A stretch of 64,000 bases of DNA. It comes from Streptomyces deccanensis (lineage in GTDB: Bacteria > Actinomycetota > Actinomycetes > Streptomycetales > Streptomycetaceae). The number at the start of each line of letters is the position of its first letter. Positions within the stretch are counted from its first letter, which is position 1. Shown here piece by piece: positions 54,278-62,676 of the stretch. The position numbers and the translations under genes were made by a program. The stretch covers positions 10,037,519-10,101,518 of the forward strand of contig NZ_CP092431.1 of assembly GCF_022385335.1 (NCBI RefSeq), given 5' to 3'. The notes under the pieces are model-generated. The model saw only the letters and a program-made list of their open reading frames with translations, was not told the origin of the DNA and searched no databases.

Positions 54278-56228
54278 TCAGCCACTCCCGCGCAGCGGGG
54301 GAACCTCAGGACGCTGGCAGTCACGCAGATCTTGGCGGTGCGGTCCTTGCCCTGGCGGCTTTGGCGGCGCACGTGGATTCCGCAGTGCGCGACCTGGTCG
54401 GCCGCGTGGGGGCCGATGGCATCGACCATGACCTGGTCGATGCGGCGGTCGATGATGCCCAGGCTGCGGCACAGATCCAGCAGCGACAGGATCACCTGGT
54501 GGTCGGTCTGTTTCCCGTTCGGCTTCTTGCGCTTGGCTTCCTTGCGGTCGGCGGTGAACTGGGAGACGAACCCGAGTCGCGCCAGGGTGCGCCGTGCCTG
54601 GTGCTTGGCGTCCTCGTCCGGGCCGGGCCCGGACGCCGTGCCCGCACGGTCGGCCGGCGGCATGGCGTCCTCTTCCTCGGCTGCGGCGTCGAATTCGGTC
54701 TCCGCCCAGACACCGACGAGGGTGGCCGGCTCCTTCTTGAGCGAGGGGATGTGTGCGACGGCGGTTTCCTGTCCGGCCGTGGGGCCGTGGACGAGGAAGT
54801 CGGGGACGCAGTGGAAGACGGCGCTGACGCGGCCTGCGTCCAGGGGCACGGGAATGCCCTCGGCGGGATCGATGGTCTGCGGGTCGAGGCCGAAGACGCT
54901 GGCGAGGCCATGGATCATGCGCTGGCGCATCTCGTCCCGGTACCACAGGCACACCAGCCTCAGGTGCTGGTAATTCATGGCGTCTAGAGAGCGGATGATG
55001 TCGCCCGGCTGCACGGACAGTTCGGCCTGGGGCAGCTGCTTGAAGCCGCGGGCGCGGGAGTCCTGGACGACGGTCAGGGGGGTAGGGGCGAGGATCTGTC
55101 CGATGTGGCGGTCGAGTTCGCGCAGGTGGTGCATGCCGACACCGCGGCCGACGGGGAAGGAGAAGGTCTTGCCCTGGACGGGGCGGATGGGGCCGAGTCC
55201 CACTGTTCCGGCCTCGGCTTCATCCTGGGATTCGTTGTCGCCCCGGGCATCGGCGTTCTGCTCGGCCTCGACACGCTGCTGGATGTTGTGCAGGACGGAG
55301 TGGTCCATGCCGAGGCGGGCCAGGGTCTGCAGGGACATGCGGTGGATGCGGCGGACGCGGCCGCGTCCAGCCATTTCGACCTCGACGATCGGCAGGGCGG
55401 TCTCAGCCTGTTCGGCCAGCACGGTGCGCGCGTAGGCCATTGTGCGGCTGATGCGGGTGGCCTGGGAGGAGACCACGAGGATCGGGTCGGCGACATTGGG
55501 CAGGGTCTTCAGAGCCAGCCGCACCCGGGCCAGCGCGTGCGCGGTTCCGGCCTTGTTGGACCAGGGCTGCTGCCAGGCGATCAGGCCGCCGCTGCTGTCC
55601 GGTCTCAGGGCGATGTCCTGGCCGTCCACCCTCCAGGTGCGCTGGGCGAGGCGGTGGGCCAGGTCCCAGGCGACGGTGCTGTAGACCCAGTTGGCCGCGT
55701 CCGGCTGCAGCGCACGGCGGTGGAGGAGTCCGGCGTCTGCGGGCCGTCCGGGGTGATGAGGTAGTCGGCCAGCAGCCGTTCCTGCGGCATGGTTTCGGCG
55801 ACGCGTTCGGCCAGCGGGGTGGGCCGGTTGAGGTCGATGTCGTCGGGGTGGTGGCCCAGGACGAGACTGTGCAGGAGGGTGAACGCGTCGCGCAGGGTGT
55901 CGTCGTCGAGCGGGCGGCGGGTGGCCAGCAGCCCCTGTTTGGGGTCGAAGAAGACGTAGCCGCCGGTTAAGCAGCGCAGGGCGCCGGTGAGCACGGAGTG
56001 CGGGGCCTGTGCCTCCTCCCGTTTGACGATGTCCTTGTACTGGCGGTCCAGCAGGGTCCACAGGGAGGTGACGCTGGTGGGGAACTGGCGCAGGTGGACG
56101 GTGGCCCCGTCCAGCAGCGTGGGGGTGCAGCGGTAGGCGAGCACGTCCAGGCAGGCGCGGGTGGTGGGTGCAGGCATGAGCGGAGAAGGCCTTCCTTTCT
56201 GAAGTGAATGCGGCTGGGCGGGGCGGGG

Positions 56229-59200
56229 TCAGGTGTCGTCCGGTTCGATGCCGGCGTAGGCGAGGAACGCGGCGAGGGCTTCGCGGTAGATGGCGTTCAT
56301 CTGCCGGCGCACATCAGCCGGCCAGCGCTGGTGCATGCGGCGCAGGATGCCGGCGAGGTCGGACTGCCAGGAGTCCTCGTGGAAGGCGTAGTCGACGAGG
56401 TGGAGCGTCATGTCGGTGCCGCCGCGGCGGGCGCGCCCGGCGAGCTGGATCATGTCGACGACCATGCCGGCGACGATCTCTTCCTGCAGGACGTGGGCGG
56501 TGCTGATGAACCCGGGCGCGGACCGCATGATCATGCCCATGCGGGCCCAGGCAGCGGCCCTGGCCTCCCTGAGATCCCCTACCGGCTCGGCGGTGGGCAT
56601 GGAGGGCAGGGAGCCGATCCCGGCGGCGTTGACACTGGCGTACATCTCCGCCGGATCGGTCAGCAGGGCCAGCGGCCGGGTGCACAGATAGACCGGCGTG
56701 ATGGCCGACTTGGTGCCGATGACGATGTTCAGGCCGCGGGCGATCCGCGCCATCGGCACGACAAGGATCTTCCCCCGGCGGGGGAAGTCCTCGAATTCGT
56801 CCGGGGTCAGCTCTGTGATGCCGGGTGGCAGAGGCGGCAGCTTGGCCCGCCAGTGCCGGTCGGCTAGGCACGGCGACACACAGGCCGCCGGTGTACTGGC
56901 CCGCGGAGTGGATGCCGAGCGCGAGATGGCGGCAGTGCTCGTAGGAGTTGACGACCACCGCCGCGTGCGCGCGGTCGGGGTCGGTGCGCGCGATGCGGGC
57001 GAGCTCGTCGTGGATCACCGTGTCGTAGAGACGGTCACCGAGTTTGATCAGCGCTTCGCGTTTGTGCTGCTGGGGGATGCCGGAGATCTGGATGGCCCGC
57101 TGGGTGACCGAGTCGGTGATCATGCGGCGCTTGGCGCGGATGCTGTCGGGCGCGGCATCGGTCATCCACCACTTCACGTCCGCGTGGACGTGCTCCCGCA
57201 CGGCCTGAGGGAAGTAGGCGGTGGCCGACAGGCCCAGCACCGGCCGTTCCACACCGGCCAGGGCGAGGGAGACGATGCTGCCCAGCTGAGCGGTGTAGGT
57301 GTGGGGGTCGCCGCTGATGCTCTGCGCGGTCAGCTCAGCGTTCTTGTGGGGATTGTCCAGGCCGGTGACCCGGTAGCCGGTGATCGCCTTGCCGAGCATG
57401 CCGTAGGGCAGGATGTGGGCGGCCACCCCGGTCTCCAGACGCTGGGCGAGTATGCGGGCCGAGCGCATCCCCAGCGAGCGCAGCTGACCGGTCTTGTTGC
57501 GCAGCAGGCCAAGGGTGTCATCGAGCTCGGCCAGCCACATCCGCACGATCAGCAGCTCGACGGCCTCGCCGCGGTCGTGCGGATCCTTGACGACGTCAAG
57601 CAGCACTTCATTCAGTTCCAGCTGGACGGAGGCCAGCAGGTCCTCCCCGCGGGGCGCCAGCAGGTCGCCCAGCAGCCGCCGCACCGCTTCCAGATGTGGC
57701 GGCAGGCTGGCATCCCCGGCCGCCTCGTCGGTGTCGTCGGATGTGGGCGGAGCCGGGCGCAGGGCTTTGAGCTGGTCGAAGAGGTGGTCGGGGATCTCCT
57801 GCTCGCTGGTGATGCCCTCGTCGGGAAAGAGCAACGTGATCAGACGCCGGTCCCGGCTGCCGGCCAGGTGCCAGCCGGTGCTGTTGACGCCGGGCCGCTC
57901 ACGGGAGGGCCCGTGGCCTTCGTAGTGGCGCAGGTGCAGCAGGTCTTCGCAGACGCTGGCCAGCAGGAATTCCGACAGATAGCGGGCGTGGCTGATGGTC
58001 GGGCACAAGGCCTTGACCGCGTCGGGCGGAAGTTTCGCCTTGTCCTCGTCCAACTCCCGCAAGGGCACGGTCGGCTGGCGCCGCGAATCCAGGACGAGCT
58101 CGCTGGAGCACAAGTCCAGGGCGGTCGACTGGAACTGGTCGACCTCATCGATCATGACGGTGTGCGAACGGCGCAGCACGAACTCTGCCACCGACACATC
58201 GGCGACGGCCCGCCCGTCCAGCCGGATGCCCAGCGGAAAGCGACCGGTCATGAAGTTGTGGTGATTGGTCACCACCACCGAGGCGGTGCACGCCTGCCGG
58301 TGCTGGGCATACTTGCCGCAGGTGGCCGTCCACGGGCACGCGGCCCGGTCGGTCGCCGGCGGCAGTGGGGACAGCCCGCGGCACGGCTCCTGGCCGGGCG
58401 GGTACGGATGGCTGGACTGGGTGTGATGGCTGAGCGCGCAGCCGTAGGAAAGCTGGTCCAGCTTCCACAGGGTCTTGTCCGACTGCTCCAGCAGACTGCC
58501 CTCGATGCGGGCGGCGGCCTTCATCGCCCGCTCGTGCAACCGCGAGGGTGACATCAGCGGCGTGCAGGTCTCCGTACGGCCCAGCTGCTCAAGATCCTGG
58601 CTGATGTCCCAGGCCGCGGACAGCGTGGCCTCGACCGTCGGCAGCACGAGGGTGACCGTCAGGCCGTTGACTGCATACCAGGAGGCGGCCACGCGCACCA
58701 GGACACTCTTGCCGGTCCCGGTGGGCGCGTTGAGGATGCCCATCGGCCCCGCCCCCAGCCGGATCAGCTCCTGCGCAGGTACCGCATCCGTGGTCTGCAA
58801 CTGCGCAAAAAGGTTCTCCAGGACCGCGTGCACGTACCGGTCCGCGGCCGGGTAGCGCCCGTCGATCAGACGGGCCAGCTCGAGCAGCTCCCCGGCCGGC
58901 AGGGCAATCTCCTCCTGGTAGGGCACCGTGCGCACCTCGGGCAGCTCCGCCCGGGCCGCCGCCTCCTCTTCGCCGCCGTCGGCGAAGACAGGGATGACGG
59001 TGCGCCCCTGGATGAGCCCGGAGCCGGCCGCGTACTGCGTGCGCGGCAGCCAGATGCCCGGCCCGGCCGGCTCGTCCGGGCGGCTGCGGGGGTGATCGCG
59101 GCGCAGCCGCTGACGAATCCGGTCGACATACTCCAGTAAACCCCCGCCCACCAGCGGAACAGCCGCCTCGGCCCGCCCCACGGCGGGATCCGCGGACCTG

Positions 59201-59517
59201 AAGGGCAACGCGGCCGGCTCGCCGTGCGCGAAGTCCAGCAACTCCCGCGCGCGGGCGGCGAACACGGTGGCAGAGGCCAGTTCCTGCGGAGCGAGCGCCA
59301 CCACCGCGCCGATGCGCTGCTTCTCGTCGTGCGGCAGGTCCCGCCACCGCGCCCACTTGTCGAGCTGGCCGCTGAGCAGGAACGCCGCGTCCCGGAACGA
59401 AGCGATGGCCCTGCCGCCTGCCTCCTCTTGGCGCGGGAAGTAGTGGGCTGCCAGGGCTAGCGCGGCCCCGACCGCCCCGGCCGTCTTGGACAGGCGCCTG
59501 GCCTTGGTCACTGCCAT
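56229..59517 (-). pseudogene. DinG-type Fe-S helicase of the pPIWI-RE system, one frameshift
   Basis: From 59517 a 3-kb frame holds Walker A NAPTGTGKSVLV (about 263-274), four cysteines C360, C379, C394 and C400 spaced like the XPD/DinG Fe-S cluster, TNHHNFM, the DEAH-like MIDEVDQ (457) and SAT-like VLGLSATAYFP. Near 56875 the frame shifts; the remaining motifs (KILVVPMARIARGLNIVIGT, DMIQLAGRARRGG with the terminal Arg finger) are in the next frame, ending at 56229. The repaired length is about 1095 aa. It lies 51 nt upstream of pPIWI-RE and overlaps the nuclease gene by 10 nt. Confidence 0.78.
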
Positions 59518-60767
59518 GCCGCCCCCGCCTTCTTGCAGATCAGTTCACCGATGCCGCTCGCCGTCGCGGTCTTCAGCCCGAACTCGCCCGCCACGGTCCC
59601 CACCAGGTCCAGGCTGGATTCGCGGTAGTCGGGCACCACCAGCCACTCGGCGCCGCCCCGGTCCCCGCCGTCCGCCTGGATCTTCTTCGCCAGCAACAGG
59701 GCGGAGGTGTAGTCCTTGACGTCGATGCGGAACTCCGTCCGCCCCGCACCCTGCCCGGCGGCGACCTGCAGGTCGTAGGCATCCAGCTCCGGCCACAACG
59801 CCACCGACAGGCCCCGTTCGCTGAGTGCGTCGAAGAGGGCGACCTCGACGAGGCCGGGCACGGTCGTCCAGCGCCACACCCCCCGAGCCAGCGCCTTGTG
59901 CCCCTCCACGGGCACCGGCTCGGGTACCTGCCCGGTCAGATCCGGGAACAGCACCGCCTGCGCACCCGACAGCGCAGCCGGCCGGGACAGCGGATGCAGC
60001 AGGGGAGCCCGCCCGGCATCCGGGAGCCTGAAGGAGTACGCGGCTCCCCAGGCCGCATGCGGGCGATGGAAGCAGCGCACACTGCCCGTCCTGGTCCCGG
60101 CCCGGGTGCCGTGCACAGTGACCTTCATCGGCCAGTGGCAGACCGGGCAGGCGAACCACCACCGGTCCCACGTCGCATCGAAGGAGACGGGCCGATAGAA
60201 CTCCGCGACGCTGCTGGGCAGATTCAGCCGCCGCAGCTGCGCATCGGAGCCCGCTGGCATGCGGATCAGGCTGGAGCGCCCGTGCACGTAGGCGTCCTGG
60301 TCCATGCGCTTGCGCAGCGCGGTGAAGACCCGGTCCTGGTCCATCTCGGCCTCCAGGTTCCGGGTGCTGGCCGGCCGCCCGCCGTGCGTGGTCTTCGCCA
60401 GCGCGCGCAGGACCACCCGCTGCTCGATCTCCAGGTCGAAGAAGTCCTCGTCGAAGTCGCTGTCCGGGTCGATCAGGCGGACTCCGTCCATCTCCTCCGC
60501 CGGCACGGAAGCAGGCAGCAGCCGGGCCAGGTCTCCCTGCAGCAGTCTGCGGAACCGGCTGAAGAGCAAGGGTGCTGCCGGGCCCCGGGCCGCCTGGACG
60601 CGCCCGTAGGCGTCCAGCAGCGTGCCCAGCCGTCCCTCGGCAGGCTGTTCGGTGTCGGTGAGCGCCTTGGCGGCCATCGCGGCCGCCGCCATCACCATGT
60701 GACGCACGGCCGCATCGGAAAGCCCGGCCTCCGCCGGAGAGTTCGCTAAATCCACGGCACGCACCAT
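59508..60767 (-). CDS. pPIWI-RE-associated REase-fold protein
   Basis: About 419 aa from ATG 60767 (upstream frame is open but non-conserved in character). There is a helical N-terminal half (MVMAAAAMAAKALTDTEQPA) and a zinc-ribbon-like FACPVCHWPMKV...VRCFH segment. The C-terminal restriction-endonuclease-like core is GLVEVALFDALSERG, ELDAYDLQV and FRIDVKDYTSALLLAKKI, where E, D and D-x-K would be the PD-(D/E)xK residues. It overlaps the helicase start by 10 nt. This is the expected third component of pPIWI-RE operons. Confidence 0.72.
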   Translation of the reverse strand: MVRAVDLANSPAEAGLSDAAVRHMVMAAAAMAAKALTDTEQPAEGRLGTLLDAYGRVQAARGPAAPLLFSRFRRLLQGDLARLLPASVPAEEMDGVRLIDPDSDFDEDFFDLEIEQRVVLRALAKTTHGGRPASTRNLEAEMDQDRVFTALRKRMDQDAYVHGRSSLIRMPAGSDAQLRRLNLPSSVAEFYRPVSFDATWDRWWFACPVCHWPMKVTVHGTRAGTRTGSVRCFHRPHAAWGAAYSFRLPDAGRAPLLHPLSRPAALSGAQAVLFPDLTGQVPEPVPVEGHKALARGVWRWTTVPGLVEVALFDALSERGLSVALWPELDAYDLQVAAGQGAGRTEFRIDVKDYTSALLLAKKIQADGGDRGGAEWLVVPDYRESSLDLVGTVAGEFGLKTATASGIGELICKKAGAAWQ

Positions 60768-60825
60768 AAAGGGCGGCACTGACAATCGGCCGCCCCCGCA
60801 CATGAATTCGCACAATGGTTCGAAT

Positions 60826-62078
60826 TCAGTTTTCCGAAACACGCTCCACGGCCGTATCGGCGGCAATCCCCGGGTACAACTCCCGGTAATCCGCCGCATG
60901 GTGACGGATGTGATCCCAGCCGGCTGCGGTGACCACCCACCGATACACCCGCTCCTGGTGCCCGTCGCCTTCGTCGGGCAGGCAGTCGATGAATCCGCGG
61001 CTCAGTGCGCCGCCGGGACGGTAGCCGGTACCGAGATAGAACTTGGCCCGCCCCCACAGGGCGTCCTCCGCCAGCCCTGCCTCGCCTGCCTCGGCCACTT
61101 TGACCAGAACAGTCCACAGCCACTGCGACAGCAGATCCCCCGGGGCGTGGCCGGCGGGGCGTTCTTTCAGGCCTGCCCGCACGCAGGCTCGCCCCGCACG
61201 GGTCATCTCGACCACGACGCGTGGCACGAACCCGAGCGGAAACACCTCCACCTCGTCCTCGCTCACCCGCAGCAGATCTCGCCGCGCCAGCGCGTGCAGC
61301 GTCGCGCCAGCAGCCGAGCATCGTGCCAGCCCTCCGCCCGCAGCCGCTCCTGGATGCGGGTGTAGCCGGTGAACGCCGGATCGGCCCTCACCGTGAAGGG
61401 GATCCGACGCCACTGCGCCGCCCGTCCCGGGGCATGCCCTGCTGCCCGGCTCCCCGCGGCTCGCTTCTCAGCCTGCTGATCCTCCCGGAAGCACGCGACC
61501 AGATAGGCGCGCTGACGTCGCGTGAGCTCTTCCCATGTGCGGGAGCCGGCACGCCGCTGTCCCTGCTCACGGTCTGCCGTCCGCGGTGCCCGCAGCAGGT
61601 ACCCCTGCTCCGGAAACGACCTGAACCAACTGCGGCGTACCGTCCGCACCGGCACACGGTAGATCTTCGCCAGAGCCGGGATGATCTCCTGCAGCGCCTC
61701 CTGCGACAACCAGGCCGTCACCGCACGGCCGTTCTCCATCGCCTGCAGCTTCCACTCCGTCACCCTGCCCAGTTCGTCGGGCAGCGCCGCGTCCAGCAGG
61801 GCAACCACATCCACCCGGTCCAGTCCCGCAAACCGCCGCAGGTCGGCCAGCGACTCCTCACCTGCAGGAACCCCCGCCAGCTCGTGCGCAGAGGTCCTCA
61901 GCGCCTGGGCCATCAGGCGCAGCCGACGCGGTGAAGGGGCGTGAGCACCCTGTTCGTACGAAGCGATCTGCCGGGCCGACACCCCGATCACCGCGCCCAG
62001 CTGAGCTTGCGTCATGCCAGCCTTCCTTCTCAACAGTACGAGCGAACCCGCAGCGAACGGTTCGATCCGTCGAGGCAT
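60826..62078 (-). pseudogene. XRE-type HTH regulator with long C-terminal region, one frameshift
   Basis: Starts at ATG 62078. AGSLVLLRRKAGMTQAQLGA, VIGVSARQIASYEQGAHAPS and RRLRLMAQALRT form an XRE HTH. It continues (WEELTRRQRAYLVACFREDQ, YTRIQERLRAEGWHDAR) until about 61310, where one base shift is needed to go on in ATLHALARRDLLRVSEDEVE and FVPRVVVEMTRAGRACVRAG, to the stop at 60826. The C-terminal part looks like a winged-helix. It is probably the regulator of the pPIWI-RE operon, 58 nt upstream of the nuclease gene. Confidence 0.7.
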
Positions 62079-62082
62079 GGCG

Positions 62083-62112
62083 CCATTATAGACTTCCTGA
62101 AGTCTATAATGG
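62083..62112. promoter_or_regulatory. AT-rich 30-bp palindrome with -10 boxes
   Basis: Arms CCATTATAGACTT and AAGTCTATAATGG around CCTG. It contains TATAAT on both strands; the minus-strand box lies only 6 nt from the regulator ATG (62078), suggesting a leaderless transcript whose promoter is the regulator's own operator. It is exceptionally AT-rich for this DNA. Confidence 0.7.
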
Positions 62113-62141
62113 GAGTCGCGCAGGCGCAGCAACCGCCCGTC

Positions 62142-62279
62142 CGAGTGGCCAGGTTCGCTCTTGCCGACAGGAAGGTCCCACATGCCCTGGGCGAACTTGG
62201 CGTTCTGGCTGCGCTGAAGGATCACGACGCGACCCGTGGCTTTGTCGTGGACGATGACGGCGGCGACCAGCAGGGTCAT
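62142..62279 (-). pseudogene. NUDIX hydrolase N-terminal fragment
   Basis: MTLLVAAVIVHDKATGRVVI, LQRSQNAKFAQGMWDLPVGK and SEPGHS match the first strands and the G-x-x-x-x-x-x-P-G-G-like start of a NUDIX domain. The frame then degenerates before the catalytic Nudix box. It was cut by the junction with the pPIWI-RE locus, so it may mark the island edge. Confidence 0.6.
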
Positions 62280-62676
62280 GGATGCGAGGGCGGGGGGGCA
62301 GGGCTTAGGGCTGGTCGTCTGTAGTCCGCTGAGCCACGGCTTGTGTCCCTTCATCGGTCGGATGGTGGGGCCGACTCAGACCATGCACCACTGCAGCACA
62401 CCAGCACACCAGCACACCAGCACACCAGCACACCAGGACAGCATGCACAGCACCCCATCTGCGAGCTGAAGGCCACGCGCGACGGCTATCCCGACGCGCA
62501 GGCTGCGGGGTTCACCTTCCGGCGGCGGGCGGCGCACTCTTTGCGTGCTGGCTGCCGTCCCAGTTCCGCCGCGGTCCTGGCCGGCTTTCGGCTAAGCCCT
62601 GGCTGCCGGGCTCTGCGAGGCGGGCACTGACGTCTTCGCCGCCATGGGCTCGCCGTTTCCGATGTCGCGAGAACGG
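62280..62676. other. Non-coding stretch with short tandem repeat
   Basis: About 400 nt without a recognisable gene. It includes five exact tandem copies of AGCACACC (62395-62434). Confidence 0.5.
62395..62434. repeat. 8-bp tandem repeat (AGCACACC)x5
   Basis: Five exact copies. The unit is not a multiple of three and lies outside genes. Confidence 0.85.

Larger units (their letters stand above)
52983..54308 (+). mobile_element. IS3-family insertion sequence, copy 2 (1326 bp)
   Basis: Same sequence, length and orientation as copy 1. It is flanked by the direct repeat GGA (52980-52982 and 54309-54311), a 3-bp target duplication normal for IS3. It lies inside the pPIWI-RE gene in the opposite direction. 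Confidence 0.95.
52042..56177 (-). pseudogene. pPIWI-RE (prokaryotic PIWI-like) protein, IS-interrupted
   Basis: From ATG 56177 the N-terminal part (ACLDVLAYRCTP, LWTLLDRQYKDIVKREEAQ) runs to about 55716. There a one-base shift is needed to continue in ALQPDAANWVYSTVAWDLAH and on to 54309. The IS3 copy then interrupts; the frame resumes at 52982 (WTLHGWSYTHRRWELYHQAQ, NKDMDELPRPIRVSHRSVDG, GRLGEAITRW, VRPNWYSMTATEIYPI) to TAG 52042. The joined protein is about 935 aa, the usual size of pPIWI-RE with MID/RNase-H-like parts and conserved Arg and Glu. The family assignment rests on these motifs plus the adjacent DinG helicase and nuclease genes. Confidence 0.7.

Noticed and set aside
27799..54308. 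Composite transposon bounded by the two IS3 copies
   Set aside because: Copy 2 has its own GGA duplication inside pPIWI-RE, so it inserted singly; copy 1 shows a rearranged junction. The outer flanks do not carry a matching duplication.
62395..62434. Tandem AGCACACC as a CRISPR or iteron array
   Set aside because: Units are 8 bp with no spacers and no replication gene beside them; it is a simple sequence repeat.
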